From contig NZ_JACDXX010000003.1 in NCBI RefSeq assembly GCF_020539525.1, forward strand, positions 248,001 to 312,000: a DNA stretch of 64,000 bases, given 5' to 3'. Position numbers and translations under genes: made by a program. A model generated the notes under the pieces. It was not told the DNA's origin and ran no database searches. It saw only the letters and a program-made list of their open reading frames with translations. Positions 54,193 through 64,000 of this stretch are shown here, one piece after another. Position 1 is the first letter of the stretch; the number at the start of each line of letters is the position of its first letter. This DNA comes from Pseudogemmobacter faecipullorum. GTDB taxonomy: Bacteria > Pseudomonadota > Alphaproteobacteria > Rhodobacterales > Rhodobacteraceae.

Positions 54193-57100
54193 ATGTTCCG
54201 ATTGCCTTCACACCAGGATAGAGGCAAGGGCAAAGCGAAAAAACTCACTGCGCTTTTCGGGGCGCAGGGCGAGGGCCGCTCTGCGGCAGAGGACCGGCGA
54301 AAGGCAGATCAGGGCGTGACAGAAGGCAGCCAGGCTGAGCGCGACAATCGGGCCCCGGGCCCTGCCAGGCTGCAGAGCCCGGCAGAAGGGCTGCCTGGCG
54401 CTGAGGCTGGGCCGGGCATTGCGCCAGGTGCCGTCGAGACCGGTTCAGCTGCGCCCGTTTCTGGGGCAGCGCCGGAGCGCGGCAGATTTCTTGCCCGCCG
54501 AAGGGCGCAGGATAAGCCCAGACCGCGGAGAAGGCGGCGTTTTGGCATCGGGCTGGCCCTGGTCATGCTGCTGCTGATGCTGGGCGTTGGCATGGCCGCT
54601 ATGGCTTTGCTGGGGCGCAATATCGTTTTGCCGGTCTGGGCCGTGGCCGAGCTGGAAGAGCGGATCAACCTGGCGATGAAGGCCTCGGGCCTGCCGCCGG
54701 GCAGTACAATCTCGATTGATGATGTCGAGATCGGCCTTGCCCCGGATCTGGCGCCGCGTTTCGTGCTGCGCGATCTGCGGCTGCGCGAGGGCGAGGGCCG
54801 CGCCGGGCTGGTGCTGCCGGAAATCCGCATGGAACTTGCTCCGGCACCGCTGCTGCGCGGCGAGCTGCGCCCGCGGCTGTTGCGGCTGAGCGCGGCGCGC
54901 ATCGCTATGGCCCGCGATGAGAACGGGCTGCTGACCCTGGATCTGGCCGGGCTGACCGGCGGCAAAAGCCGCCCGCCTGCCGAGCTGCTGGCGGCGATCG
55001 AGCAGGTTTTCACCACCGGCCCGCTTTCCGTTCTGAAGCTGATCGAGATGGAGGGGCTGGCCTTTTCGCTGAAAGACGCGCGGGCGGGGCGGACCTGGGA
55101 GCTGGGCGATGGTCGTCTGGTGCTGGAGAACCGCGCCGATGCGCTGGCGGCCGAGCTTTCGCTGACCCAGCTCGGCACCCCGGCCCGGGCCTCGATGCTG
55201 GTTGAAAGCTCGAAACAGGATGCCTCAGCCAGGCTGAGCGTGACCTTTGATCATGTGGCCTCGCGCGATCTGGCGGCCCAGGCCGTGCCGCTGGCCATGC
55301 TTGAGGTGATCGATGCCCCGATCTCGGGGGCTTTGCGCGGCGCGCTGGATGCTTCGGGCAAACCGGCCGGGCTCGAGGCCGAGCTGACCCTTGCTGCAGG
55401 GGCTTTGCGTCCCGGTGAGGGCGAGGCCATCGCCCTGTCGCGCCCGGAGCCCGGCGATGCCCCGCCGGTGCCGCGCCGCCGGGTGCTGGAATTTGACCGT
55501 GCCGCTTTGCGCCTGCGCTACGATTCCACGCTGCAAAGGGTCTTTCTCGATCAGATGAATGTCGAAAGCCCCTCGGCCCGGCTCCAGGCCAGCGGCACGG
55601 TCGATCTGATGGATGCCGGGGGGGCGCCGCTGCAGCCCGGGGCTTTGCCGGAATCCGCGGTGACCCAGCTGCGGATCTCCGAGCTGATGGTCGATCCCGA
55701 GGGGCTTTTTGCCGCGCCGGTGCGCTTTTCGGCCGGCTCGGCCAGCTGGCGGCTCTGGCTGCGCCCGTTCCGGGTTGAGATCGGCGAGGTCAATCTGCTG
55801 GAGGGCGAGGAAAGGCTGAGCCTGAGGGGGGAGGCCTCGGTTTTACCGGGCGAGGGCTGGAGCGGCGCGATTGACGTGGCGCTGAACCAGATCAGCACTG
55901 ACCGGCTGATCCGGCTCTGGCCGCTGGCGGCGGTGCCGAAAACCCGGAGCTGGCTGGCCGAGAATGTCGGCCAGGGCGAGCTGACCGATGTCGCGGCAGC
56001 GCTGCGCTTTAAAGAGGGCAGCGAGCCGCATTTCGCTTTGGATTACGAATTTTCCGGTGCCGAGGTAAGGGTGATCCGCTCGCTGCCGCCGGTGCAGAAT
56101 GGCTATGGCCGCGCCACGCTGATGGATCGCAGCTATACGGTGGTGATCGAGGGCGGCGAGATCACCGCACCCGATGCCGGGGACAGGGATGCGCGGATCC
56201 GGGTCGATGGCTCGCTGTTCCGGGTGCCCGATATCACGCAAAAGCCCGCCAGTGCCGAGGTGCGGCTCTTGGTCGAGGCCGGGCTGACCGCCACTCTGTC
56301 GCTGCTCGATCAGGAGCCGTTCCGCTTCATCACCAAAGCCGGGCAGAAGGTCGGTCTGGGCGAGGGGCGGGCGCATCTGGTCGCCGATCTGGCCTTCCCG
56401 CTGAAGCAGAAAATCGCCCAGGAGGATGTGAGCTATTCGGTCAGCGGCAGGGTGACTGATTTCCGCTCGCAAAGCCTGGTGCCGGGCAAGCTGCTCGAAA
56501 GCCCGGATCTGGCGGTGAAAGTGACCCGCAAAGGCCTGAGCATCTCGGGGGCGGGCAAAATTGAGGGCGTGCCGGCGGTGGCGCGTTATGAACAGCCCTT
56601 TGGCAAGGAGACCGGCGGGGCGGCCTCGCTGCGCGGCACGGTCCGGCTCTCAGATGCCGGGCTGCGCCGTCTGGGCGTGGCTTTGCCCGCAGGCTGGCTG
56701 AAGGGCGAGACCGGGGCCGAGGTGCAGCTGCGCCTCGCGCGCGGGCGTCCGGCCGAGCTGAGCCTGACCAGCGATCTGAAAGGCGCCACACTTGCTGTGC
56801 CGCCGCTGAGCTGGAGCAAAGCCGCAGCCACCGGCGGCAAACTTTCGCTCGATGCGGTGCTTGGCGCCGCGCCGGTGGTGCCGCGTCTTGATCTTTCCGC
56901 TGCGGGCCTTGATCTGCATGCCAGCCTGACCACCGCGACCGGGGGCGGTCTGGGAAAGATGGAGATCACCCGGCTGCGGGTCGGCGACTGGCTCGATGCC
57001 ACGGCTGAACTGAGCGGACGCGGCAGGAACACCATGCCCGCGGTCAAACTGACCGGCGGCAGTCTCGATCTGCGCCATCTGCCCAAAGGCGGCAGCGCCG

Positions 57101-57870
57101 GCGCTTCGGGCGGCGGGCGCGGGGATGAGATTTCTGTATCTCTCGACAGGCTGGTGGTGACCGAAGGCATTTCGCTGACCGGGCTCAGCGGCAATCTGCG
57201 CCCGGTCGGCGCGGGGCTGGAGGGGGGATTTGTCGCGGCGGTGAATGGCGCAGGCCAGGTGCAGGGCGCGACCATTGCCTATAAAGGCGGCACGGCGGTG
57301 CGGCTGACCTCGCAGGATGCCGGGCGCATCATGGCGGCAGCCGGGATCTTCTCGATGGGACGCGGTGGCAGTCTTGATATGACCATCCAGCCACGCGATG
57401 TGGCGGGGCAATACAGCGGTGTCGCCAGAGTTGAGAATTTCCGGGTTGAAAATGCACCGATCCTGGCGGAACTGCTCTCGGCGGCCTCGGTTGTCGGACT
57501 GCTCGAGCAGCTGCAGGGCGGCGGCATCGCATTTCAGGAGGGGGATGTGAGTTTTCTGATCCTGCCTGAAGGGGTGCAGATCGCCCGGGGGGCGGCCATT
57601 GGTGCCTCGATGGGGATTTCCTTCTCGGGCTTCTATCATGCCGCCCGTCAGGCGGTGGAGATCCAGGGCACCATCTCTCCGATCTATCTGCTGAATGGCA
57701 TTGGCTCGATCTTTACCCGCAAGGGCGAGGGGCTGTTCGGCTTTAACTACCGGCTCTCGGGGCCGGTCAAATCGCCCTCGGTCAGCGTCAATCCTTTGTC
57801 GATCCTGACCCCGGGCATGTTCCGTGATATCTTCCGCCGGCCGGCGCCGGTCCTGAAAGGAGCCGGCTGA
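54193..57870 (+). CDS. AsmA/YhdP-like envelope protein (DUF3971 / AsmA_2)
   Basis: 1225 residues. A basic, low-complexity N-terminal region of about 110 residues, one membrane helix ([25 protein letters not shown], about 117-141), then a very long periplasmic beta-rich part with the DUF3971-type core and the AsmA C-terminal region ([57 protein letters not shown]..). TamB/YhdP relatives form hydrophobic grooves that carry phospholipids between membranes. The start could be later than 54193; the membrane helix is in any case retained. Its stop overlaps the queA start. Confidence 0.82.
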   Translation: MFRLPSHQDRGKGKAKKLTALFGAQGEGRSAAEDRRKADQGVTEGSQAERDNRAPGPARLQSPAEGLPGAEAGPGIAPGAVETGSAAPVSGAAPERGRFLARRRAQDKPRPRRRRRFGIGLALVMLLLMLGVGMAAMALLGRNIVLPVWAVAELEERINLAMKASGLPPGSTISIDDVEIGLAPDLAPRFVLRDLRLREGEGRAGLVLPEIRMELAPAPLLRGELRPRLLRLSAARIAMARDENGLLTLDLAGLTGGKSRPPAELLAAIEQVFTTGPLSVLKLIEMEGLAFSLKDARAGRTWELGDGRLVLENRADALAAELSLTQLGTPARASMLVESSKQDASARLSVTFDHVASRDLAAQAVPLAMLEVIDAPISGALRGALDASGKPAGLEAELTLAAGALRPGEGEAIALSRPEPGDAPPVPRRRVLEFDRAALRLRYDSTLQRVFLDQMNVESPSARLQASGTVDLMDAGGAPLQPGALPESAVTQLRISELMVDPEGLFAAPVRFSAGSASWRLWLRPFRVEIGEVNLLEGEERLSLRGEASVLPGEGWSGAIDVALNQISTDRLIRLWPLAAVPKTRSWLAENVGQGELTDVAAALRFKEGSEPHFALDYEFSGAEVRVIRSLPPVQNGYGRATLMDRSYTVVIEGGEITAPDAGDRDARIRVDGSLFRVPDITQKPASAEVRLLVEAGLTATLSLLDQEPFRFITKAGQKVGLGEGRAHLVADLAFPLKQKIAQEDVSYSVSGRVTDFRSQSLVPGKLLESPDLAVKVTRKGLSISGAGKIEGVPAVARYEQPFGKETGGAASLRGTVRLSDAGLRRLGVALPAGWLKGETGAEVQLRLARGRPAELSLTSDLKGATLAVPPLSWSKAAATGGKLSLDAVLGAAPVVPRLDLSAAGLDLHASLTTATGGGLGKMEITRLRVGDWLDATAELSGRGRNTMPAVKLTGGSLDLRHLPKGGSAGASGGGRGDEISVSLDRLVVTEGISLTGLSGNLRPVGAGLEGGFVAAVNGAGQVQGATIAYKGGTAVRLTSQDAGRIMAAAGIFSMGRGGSLDMTIQPRDVAGQYSGVARVENFRVENAPILAELLSAASVVGLLEQLQGGGIAFQEGDVSFLILPEGVQIARGAAIGASMGISFSGFYHAARQAVEIQGTISPIYLLNGIGSIFTRKGEGLFGFNYRLSGPVKSPSVSVNPLSILTPGMFRDIFRRPAPVLKGAG

Positions 57871-58919
57871 TGCAGCTGTCTGATTTCGATTTCCATCTGC
57901 CTGAAACCCTGATCGCCACCCGCCCGGCGCGGCCGCGCAGCTCGGCCCGGCTGCTGCTGGCCGAAAACGCTGCGATCCGTGATCTGCATGTGCGTGACCT
58001 GGTTGATATTTTCCGCCCCGGCGACCGGCTGGTGCTCAATAATACCAAAGTGATCCCGGCGCGGCTGTTTGGCAGCCGCACGCGCGGCGAGGCGGTGGCG
58101 AAGGTGGAGATCACTTTGCTCGAACCCTCGGCCAAAGGTGGCTGGCGCGCGCTGGCAAAGCCATTGCGCAAGCTCAGAGAAGGCGAGAAGATCCGCTTTT
58201 CCGATCAGCTGAGCGCCGTGGTGGCCGAAAAAAGCGAAACCGATCTGCGGCTGGAATTCAGCCTTGCGGGCGATGATTTCGATGCGGCGCTGGCCCTGTG
58301 CGGGGCCATGCCGCTGCCGCCCTATATCGCCGCCAAACGCCCGGCGGATGAGGCGGATAAACAGGATTACCAGACCGTCTTTGCCCGCCATTCGGGCGCG
58401 GTGGCCGCCCCCACCGCCAGCCTGCATTTCGATGCCGAACTGCTGGCGGCTTTACGCGACAAAGGGGTCAGCTTTACCGAAGTGACCCTGCATGTCGGCG
58501 CGGGTACCTTCCTGCCGGTCAAGGTCGAGGATGTCACAACCCATAAAATGCATGCCGAATGGGGCAGGGTGAGCCCGGAGGCGGCGGCAGAGATCCGGGC
58601 CACGAAGGCGGCGGGCGGGCGGGTGATCCCGGTCGGCACCACAGCGCTGCGGCTGATCGAGAGCGCGGCGCGCGAAAGCGACGAAATTCAGCCCTGGGAG
58701 GGCGAAACCGATATCTTTATTTACCCGGGCTTTACCTTCCGGGTGACAGATGCGCTGATGACCAACTTCCATCTGCCGAAGTCGACGCTTCTGATGCTTG
58801 TTTCGGCGCTGATGGGCGAGGCAAGGATCCGCGAGATCTATCAACATGCGGTGCAGAATGACTATCGTTTCTTCTCTTACGGGGATTCCTCGCTGCTGAT
58901 CCCCGCTGATCCTGCCTGA
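57870..58919 (+). CDS. queA: S-adenosylmethionine:tRNA ribosyltransferase-isomerase
   Basis: 349 residues. Transfers and isomerises the ribosyl of SAM to preQ1-tRNA, giving epoxyqueuosine. Typical blocks: [64 protein letters not shown] and [17 protein letters not shown]. The start shares one base with the preceding stop (TGATG), so it is coupled to the AsmA-like gene. tgt, the partner enzyme, lies far upstream. Confidence 0.96.
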   Translation: MQLSDFDFHLPETLIATRPARPRSSARLLLAENAAIRDLHVRDLVDIFRPGDRLVLNNTKVIPARLFGSRTRGEAVAKVEITLLEPSAKGGWRALAKPLRKLREGEKIRFSDQLSAVVAEKSETDLRLEFSLAGDDFDAALALCGAMPLPPYIAAKRPADEADKQDYQTVFARHSGAVAAPTASLHFDAELLAALRDKGVSFTEVTLHVGAGTFLPVKVEDVTTHKMHAEWGRVSPEAAAEIRATKAAGGRVIPVGTTALRLIESAARESDEIQPWEGETDIFIYPGFTFRVTDALMTNFHLPKSTLLMLVSALMGEARIREIYQHAVQNDYRFFSYGDSSLLIPADPA

Positions 58920-58972
58920 CCTGCATTGCGGGTCTGGTCTAACCTGCTCTCCTGTCTTCTGAGGAAACCGCG

Positions 58973-60352
58973 ATGCTGCGTGTGATTTACACCACCTGGC
59001 CCCTGCTTCTGGGCGTTTTGCTGCTGATGGTGGGCAATGGCGTCCAGGGCACTTTGCTCGGGATCCGTGGCACGCTGGAGAGCTTTGGCCCGTTCCAGCT
59101 CTCGGTGGTGATGTCGGCCTATTTTGCCGGCTTCCTGCTCGGCTCGCGGCTGGTGCCCGAGATGCTGCGCCATGTCGGCCATATCCGGGTCTTTGCCGCG
59201 CTCGGCTCGCTGATCTCGGCCATTCTGGTGCTCTATCCGCTGCTGCTCGACTGGCAGGTCTGGGCGCTGATGCGGATCGTGATCGGCTTTGGATTCTCGG
59301 GGATCTACATCACCGCCGAAAGCTGGCTGAACAGCATCTCGACCAATGAAAACCGCGGCCAGGCGCTTTCGGCCTATATGATCGTGCAGATGGTCGGGAT
59401 TGTGACCGCTCAGGGGCTGATCGCCTATGGCGATCCGCTGGGCTATGATCTGTTCATCATCCCCTCGGTCATGGTGTCCTTCGCCTTCCTGCCGCTGCTC
59501 CTGGCCACTTTCCCGACCCCCAGTTTTGAGAGCGGCGAGCGGCTGGGCTTTCGTGAGCTGTACAAAATCTCGCCGCTTGGCTGCGTGGGGATGTTCCTGA
59601 TCGGCGGCATTTTCTCGTCGATGTTTGGTATGGCCTCGGTCTGGGGCACGCTCAGCCTGCTGACGGTCAAGGAGATCGCGCTGTTCTCCTCGGCGCTCTA
59701 TATCGGCGGGCTGATCATGCAATATCCGATCGGCAAGCTTTCGGACCGGGTCGACCGGCGGAAGGTCATGCTGTGGCTGTCAGTGATTGCAGCCCTGGTG
59801 ATGCTGGTGGCAACGGTTTTCAGCCTGCCGTTCTGGGCGCTGCTGATCGTGGCGGCGCTGCTCGGCGGTATCACCTATCCGGTCTATGGTCTGCTGATCG
59901 CCTATACCAATGATTACCTGTCGAAAGAGCAGATGGCGGCGGCTTCGGCCGGGCTGCTGTTCATCAATGGCATCGGCTCGATCTTCGGGCCGCTGATCAC
60001 CGGCTGGATGATGGGCGTGATCGGCACGCGCAGCTTCTTTCTGTTCAACGGCGCGCTTTACGCCATGCTGGCGGGCTATGCCGCCTGGCGGATGACCCGG
60101 CGCGCGACGCCCCTGGCCACCGGCGTCTTCGTCAGGCTGAGCCCGACCGCTTCGGCTGTGGCTTCGGTTGCCGTGGTCGAGAGCGCGGCCGAGATCAATC
60201 CTTCGCCGGAAAATCCAGAAGCCGCGGCCGAGGCCGCCGAGGCGCTGATCATTCAGCCGCGTGAGGCGGCGGCACCAGGCGATGTGCCCGCGCCGGAGGA
60301 GAAGGCCGGGCGCCCGGACGGGGAAGGGGAGGCGCGCCCGCCGCAGGGCTGA
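58973..60352 (+). CDS. MFS transporter (YcaD-like) with long C-terminal tail
   Basis: 459 residues. Twelve hydrophobic segments; MFS loop motif KLSDRVDRRKVMLWL between the halves, GFGFSGIYITAESWLNS in TM5. The last 75 residues (SAVASVAVVESAAEINPSPENPEAAAEAAEAL..) form a soluble Ala/Glu/Pro-rich tail absent from most relatives. Substrate unknown. 53 bp after queA. Confidence 0.88.
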   Translation: MLRVIYTTWPLLLGVLLLMVGNGVQGTLLGIRGTLESFGPFQLSVVMSAYFAGFLLGSRLVPEMLRHVGHIRVFAALGSLISAILVLYPLLLDWQVWALMRIVIGFGFSGIYITAESWLNSISTNENRGQALSAYMIVQMVGIVTAQGLIAYGDPLGYDLFIIPSVMVSFAFLPLLLATFPTPSFESGERLGFRELYKISPLGCVGMFLIGGIFSSMFGMASVWGTLSLLTVKEIALFSSALYIGGLIMQYPIGKLSDRVDRRKVMLWLSVIAALVMLVATVFSLPFWALLIVAALLGGITYPVYGLLIAYTNDYLSKEQMAAASAGLLFINGIGSIFGPLITGWMMGVIGTRSFFLFNGALYAMLAGYAAWRMTRRATPLATGVFVRLSPTASAVASVAVVESAAEINPSPENPEAAAEAAEALIIQPREAAAPGDVPAPEEKAGRPDGEGEARPPQG

Positions 60353-60406
60353 GGGATTGCAACCCCGGATCAGGCCTGACACTCTGGCAAAAATGCGGAG
60401 GCGCTG

Positions 60407-60973
60407 ATGTCTGATCCTGTTGACGTTCTTGATTTCTGGCTGGGCGATATCGGCCCTGAGGGCTGGTATCTCGGCGGTGCCGAAATTGATGCGCGCTGCA
60501 GCGAATTGTTCAGCGAAGAGCTGGCCGCCCTCAGCGATGGCGGGCTGGAACACTGGGTTGAGGGTACGGTCGGCACATTGGCCTATCTGATCCTCGCCGA
60601 TCAGCTGTCGCGCAATATCCATCGCGGCAAGGCTGCGGCCTTTGCCGCCGACCCGCTGGCCCGGGCGGCGGCACGCCGTGCCATTGCGGCGGGCTGGGAT
60701 CTGGGCGCGCCCGAGCCCGAGCGCCAGTTCTTCTATATGCCGTTTGAACATTCCGAGGATCTGCAGGATCAGGCCCTGTCGGTGCAGCTGTTTACCGAGC
60801 GTATGCCAGGGGCGGACGAAACCCTGTTACATGCGAAAGCGCATCAGGAAATCATCCGCCGTTTTGGCCGTTTTCCCTTCCGCAACAAGGCGCTGGGGCG
60901 CGAAACCACGCCGGAGGAACAGGCTTTCCTCGATGCCGGGGCCTATGCTGCTGTGGTGGAAAGCCTGCGCTGA
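60407..60973 (+). CDS. DUF924 family protein
   Basis: 188 residues of helical TPR-like DUF924: VLDFWLG, DARCSELFSEELAAL, LILADQLSRNIHRGKAAAFAADPLARAAARRAI, QFFYMPFEHSEDLQDQALSVQLF and HAKAHQEIIRRFGRFPFRNKALGRETTPEEQAFL. Widespread, soluble, role unknown. Independent start with a CGGAGG ribosome site. Confidence 0.9.
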   Translation: MSDPVDVLDFWLGDIGPEGWYLGGAEIDARCSELFSEELAALSDGGLEHWVEGTVGTLAYLILADQLSRNIHRGKAAAFAADPLARAAARRAIAAGWDLGAPEPERQFFYMPFEHSEDLQDQALSVQLFTERMPGADETLLHAKAHQEIIRRFGRFPFRNKALGRETTPEEQAFLDAGAYAAVVESLR

Positions 60974-61069
60974 GGCTATGCATCGGCTGCAAGGGGCTGC
61001 GGCGCAGCCTTTATTGCTTGCCTGCGGCAGATAGTTTAAGGGTGAACCAGTTTGAGCAGGGAGAGAATG

Positions 61070-62467
61070 ATGGCAGAGCAGAGCTTTGATGTGATCGTGA
61101 TCGGCGCCGGCCCCGGCGGCTATGTTGCCGCGATCCGCGCCGCACAGCTGGGCAAAAAAGTTGCCATGGTTGAGCGCGAGCATCTGGGCGGCATCTGCCT
61201 CAACTGGGGCTGTATCCCGACCAAGGCTTTGCTGCGCTCGGCGGAAGTGTTCCATCTGATGCACCGCGCCAAGGAATTTGGCCTCAAAGCTGAAAATCTC
61301 GGCTTTGATCTCGACGCCGTGGTGGCGCGTTCGCGCGGCGTGGCCAAACAGCTTTCGGGTGGCATCGGTCATCTGATGAAGAAAAATAAGATCACCGTCT
61401 TCATGGGCACCGCTTTCCTCGCGAAAGCGGGCGTGGTCGAGGTGAAGACCGAGAAGGGCAGCGAGACCCTGAAGGCGAAAGACGTGATCCTCGCCACCGG
61501 CGCGCGGGCGCGTGAAGTGCCGGGGCTGGAAGCGGATGGCGATCTGGTCTGGAGCTATAAACATGCCCTCGTTGCCAGCCGGATGCCGAAAAAGCTGCTG
61601 GTGATCGGCTCGGGCGCGATTGGCATCGAATTTGCCAGCTTCTTCAATACTCTCGGCGCCGATACCACCGTGGTCGAGGTGATGGACCGCATCCTGCCGG
61701 TCGAGGATGCCGAAATCTCGGCTTTTGCCAAGAAAAGCTTCGTCAAACAGGGGATGAAGATCCTTGAGAAAGCCGGCGTCAAAAAACTCGACCGCAAGCC
61801 GGGTGTCGGCGTTACCGCTCATATCGAGCAGGATGGCAAAATCACCACCCATGAATTCGACACGGTGATCTCGGCGGTCGGCATTGTCGGCAATGTCGAA
61901 AACCTCGGGCTGGAAGGCCTCGGGGTGAAAATCGACCGCAGCCATGTCGTCACCGATGAATTCTGCCGCACCGGCGTTCCGGGCCTCTATGCTATTGGTG
62001 ATATCGCCGGGGCGCCCTGGCTGGCGCATAAGGCCAGCCATGAGGGTGTGATGGTGGCCGAGCTGATCGCGGGCAAACATCCGCATCCGATCAAGCCGGG
62101 CTCCATCGCCGGCTGCACCTATTGCCATCCGCAGATCGCCAGCGTTGGCCTGACCGAGGCAAAGGCGAAAGAGCAGGGGCTTGATATCAAAATCGGCCGT
62201 TTCCCCTTTATCGGCAATGGCAAGGCGATTGCTCTGGGCGAGGCCGAGGGCATGGTGAAAACCATCTTCGATGCAAAGACCGGCGAGCTGCTGGGCGCGC
62301 ATATGGTGGGCGCCGAAGTGACCGAGATGATCCAGGGCTATGTCGTGGGTCGCCAGCTTGAGACCACCGAGGAAGATCTGATGAACACCGTCTTCCCGCA
62401 TCCGACGCTGTCGGAGATGATGCATGAGGCGGTGCTCGACGCTTACGGTCGCGCCATTCATATGTAA
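61070..62467 (+). CDS. lpdA: Dihydrolipoyl dehydrogenase
   Basis: 465 residues. Start chosen at ATG 61070 for spacing from GGGAGAG; ATG 61067 is adjacent. FAD site IVIGAGPGGYVAAIRAAQLGKKV, redox disulfide Cys43/Cys48 in GGICLNWGCIPTKALL, NAD site LLVIGSGAIGIEFASFF, FAD motif GLYAIGDIAGAPWLAHKASHEG, and the catalytic His-Glu pair in HPTLSEMMHEA. E3 subunit reoxidising dihydrolipoamide for 2-oxoacid dehydrogenases or glycine cleavage. It stands alone here, without E1/E2 genes. Confidence 0.94.
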   Translation: MAEQSFDVIVIGAGPGGYVAAIRAAQLGKKVAMVEREHLGGICLNWGCIPTKALLRSAEVFHLMHRAKEFGLKAENLGFDLDAVVARSRGVAKQLSGGIGHLMKKNKITVFMGTAFLAKAGVVEVKTEKGSETLKAKDVILATGARAREVPGLEADGDLVWSYKHALVASRMPKKLLVIGSGAIGIEFASFFNTLGADTTVVEVMDRILPVEDAEISAFAKKSFVKQGMKILEKAGVKKLDRKPGVGVTAHIEQDGKITTHEFDTVISAVGIVGNVENLGLEGLGVKIDRSHVVTDEFCRTGVPGLYAIGDIAGAPWLAHKASHEGVMVAELIAGKHPHPIKPGSIAGCTYCHPQIASVGLTEAKAKEQGLDIKIGRFPFIGNGKAIALGEAEGMVKTIFDAKTGELLGAHMVGAEVTEMIQGYVVGRQLETTEEDLMNTVFPHPTLSEMMHEAVLDAYGRAIHM

Positions 62468-62543
62468 GCTTTTGCCGGGCCGGCCTTCGGGCTGGCCCGC
62501 AACGGCCTTGGCCCGGAACCGCTCTGGCCCCGGGATCGGCCGC

Positions 62544-63164
62544 TCAGCCGATCCGGCTCAGCATTCTGTCGGCCATCTCGCCATATCCGCTGGCGCGCAG
62601 CCCCTCGGCCGCGCCCAGATAATCGCGGGCCTCGCGGTTCTGGCTGAGCTTTGATTTTGCCAGAACCTTTGTGACGCGCATCCTGAAGGCGACAATCGCG
62701 CCGAGCATCTGGCTGATATAATCGGGCGGTGCATCCGTCATCCGCCAGGCCCCGGCACCATTCACCCGGCGCTCATGGCCGCGGGTCAATAAAGCCACTG
62801 CGGCGCGTTTAGCAGCCTCATCATGCTGGAAGCTGAGGCTGCCATAGACATGAACCACCTCGTAATTCCAGGTCGGCACATGGCGATGATGCTCTTGTTT
62901 GCCGGGATAAAAATTCGGCGAGACATAGGCATCCCCGCGCCGGAATACCGCCAGCACCTCCTGATCGGCAGGGATCAGCCGGTGCATATCATTGGCCAGC
63001 GCCACATGGCCGATCAGATCGCCGCCCGGGGCCTGAAACAGCGGCAGATGGTTGGCGATCAGCCCGGTTTCGGTCTGGGCAATGATGCAGGCCAGCGGCG
63101 CCTCGCTGATAACAGCGGCGATGACCGCGGGGTCGGCCTCTGCGAAATGCGGCGGGATATACAT
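62544..63164 (-). CDS. FMN-binding negative transcriptional regulator (PaiB-like)
   Basis: 206 residues from ATG 63164 (MYIPPHFAEADPAVIAAVI). PaiB family, with a split-barrel flavin-reductase fold: ETGLIANHLPLF, GHVALANDMHRLI, AYVSPNFYPGKQEHHRHVPTWNYEVVHVYG. In Bacillus PaiB affects sporulation and protease genes; the biochemical role in proteobacteria is not settled. An upstream in-frame start would add 46 unrelated residues. Confidence 0.87.
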   Translation of the reverse strand: MYIPPHFAEADPAVIAAVISEAPLACIIAQTETGLIANHLPLFQAPGGDLIGHVALANDMHRLIPADQEVLAVFRRGDAYVSPNFYPGKQEHHRHVPTWNYEVVHVYGSLSFQHDEAAKRAAVALLTRGHERRVNGAGAWRMTDAPPDYISQMLGAIVAFRMRVTKVLAKSKLSQNREARDYLGAAEGLRASGYGEMADRMLSRIG

Positions 63165-63341
63165 CTGTGGCCCTGCCAGTGATTGTGCGCTCCGCTCATT
63201 CTGCGCAAACAGCTGTGGCAGTGCACCTTTGCCCTTTAGCAGGCCGCGTTTTTCAGCCGCCCGCGGCTGATGCACCCGGGCCGCCCTCTGGCAAGGGCGC
63301 ATCAGCGCGTGTTTTGAGGCGCAAGCGGGCCGGGCGGATGA

Positions 63342-63731
63342 TTACGGATGGCCTGGTGATTGCGGGGCGTCATCACAGATCTGATACCAGCCCGGCTTCT
63401 CAGCGGTGAATTCGTGGAACTGATTCTTCAGCCCGATATCCCCGTCGAGGGCATTTGCTGCGACAGGGAAGCTGGCCTCCTCCGAGAGGATTTCACCGAG
63501 CGAGCTGCCGCAGATTTTGCAAAAGCACCGGCCATATTTATAGGGGGCCTCGGGCATGTAGCGTGCGACATGCTCCTTGCCCTGGTGCCATTTCAGATCT
63601 TCTTTTCTGGTGAAAACGATCGTGCTGGCGCCTGCCTTACGGCATCTGGAACAATGGCATGTTCCCATCATCGCCGGGATAGCCAGAAGTTCAAATTTCA
63701 CCGCGCCACAGCAGCAGCTGCCCTGAATCAT
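63342..63731 (-). CDS. GFA (CENP-V/S-glutathione-adduct) family protein
   Basis: 129 residues from ATG 63731 (MIQGSCCCGAVKFEL). Zinc ligands are CCCG, CHCSRCRKAG and the CFCKICGSSLGE cysteines of the beta-tent fold. Family name comes from glutathione-dependent formaldehyde-activating enzyme; most members have unknown substrates. No formaldehyde genes are adjacent. The 269 bp to the window end show no further gene I can support. Confidence 0.88.
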   Translation of the reverse strand: MIQGSCCCGAVKFELLAIPAMMGTCHCSRCRKAGASTIVFTRKEDLKWHQGKEHVARYMPEAPYKYGRCFCKICGSSLGEILSEEASFPVAANALDGDIGLKNQFHEFTAEKPGWYQICDDAPQSPGHP

Positions 63732-64000
63732 GACCGTCCCCTCTCTTCGTTCAGATGGTCGGAACAATACAGGAACATATGCCAGATTGCAATGCCGGCA
63801 ATCGACTTTTCCCCAGAAATGCGGCAGTGCTTAACCCGGCCGGAGCGCGGTCAGGTTTTCGCCGGCGACAGCTGCCGGACCGGGCGGGAAGATGCAGCTC
63901 GGGGCTTGTACTTCCCCGTGACCCCGGCTATACGCGCGGCACTTCACAGGCGGAGGCGGGCCTTTGCGGGGAGAAATCCTGTACTGGTCCACCGGTTGGG

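Noticed and set aside
54193-54540. Low-complexity N-terminus of the AsmA-like protein as a separate gene
   Set aside because: It is in frame with and continuous into the membrane helix; an alternative later start is possible but there is no stop between.

Overview
This 64 kb window of GC-rich DNA is chromosomal sequence from an alphaproteobacterium, most likely of the Rhodobacteraceae/Paracoccaceae. The evidence is a Shemin-pathway 5-aminolevulinate synthase (hemA) with an FnrL-type box upstream, a Fur/Mur-type regulator without the usual cysteines, a DUF1127 miniprotein, an extended ribosomal protein S9, a lon-HU pair, tRNA promoters of the TTGnnn-N17-TAnnnn type, and a hairpin plus GGGATATTT..CAGATGAA repeat between convergent genes. 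No rRNA and no CRISPR array were seen.

Layout. 0-5.7 kb: Fur-family regulator, then a reverse-strand efflux operon (TetR regulator, membrane fusion protein, RND pump) facing tgt across a perfect TetR-type palindrome. 5.8-12.5 kb: tgt, lon preceded by a 15-codon leader ORF, an HU-like protein, tRNA-Val(CAC), a small lipoprotein, a cytochrome c and two tandem tRNA-Gln genes. 12.5-19.2 kb: a BaiN-type flavoprotein, a capsule-export pair (KpsE-like and KpsT-like), a divergent NhaA-type antiporter, a UDG-family protein and an SseB-domain protein. 19.3-25.4 kb: rplM-rpsI, DUF1127, a MocR regulator and a three-gene polyamine-type ABC transporter without its binding protein. 25.5-32.1 kb: TetR, PPK2, metA with an adjacent P-loop protein, a FadL-type porin and guaA.

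32.3-35.0 kb is the accessory part of the window. A tRNA-Val(TAC) gene has been used repeatedly as an integration site. Two (and a fragment of a third) decayed copies of the 5' part of a tyrosine recombinase lie here, and the two longer ones each abut a copy of the tRNA 3' end. They bracket a frameshifted IS5-family element with inverted repeats, a secreted COG4315-type protein, a phage-neck-like protein and an orphan ORF.

35-64 kb is ordinary core genome: pirin, three tandem tRNA-Asp genes, a GNAT-peptidase pair, a secreted orphan, hemA, a RodZ-like protein, ispG, a DsbA-like thioredoxin-fold protein, an aminotransferase, a cell-wall block (amidase, PBP1A), prfB, DUF2585, a bactofilin-M23 peptidase operon, a BCP peroxiredoxin, an AsmA/YhdP-like giant, queA, an MFS transporter, DUF924, lpdA, PaiB and a GFA protein. 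Functional links inside the window are queuosine synthesis (queA and tgt, far apart), envelope building (amidase, PBP1A, bactofilin, M23, AsmA-like, capsule export) and oxygen-controlled tetrapyrrole synthesis (hemA). I saw no convincing new multi-gene defence or biosynthetic system. The most unusual structures are the integrase graveyard, a pair of interlocked perfect inverted repeats at 13.7 kb and the leader ORF before lon.
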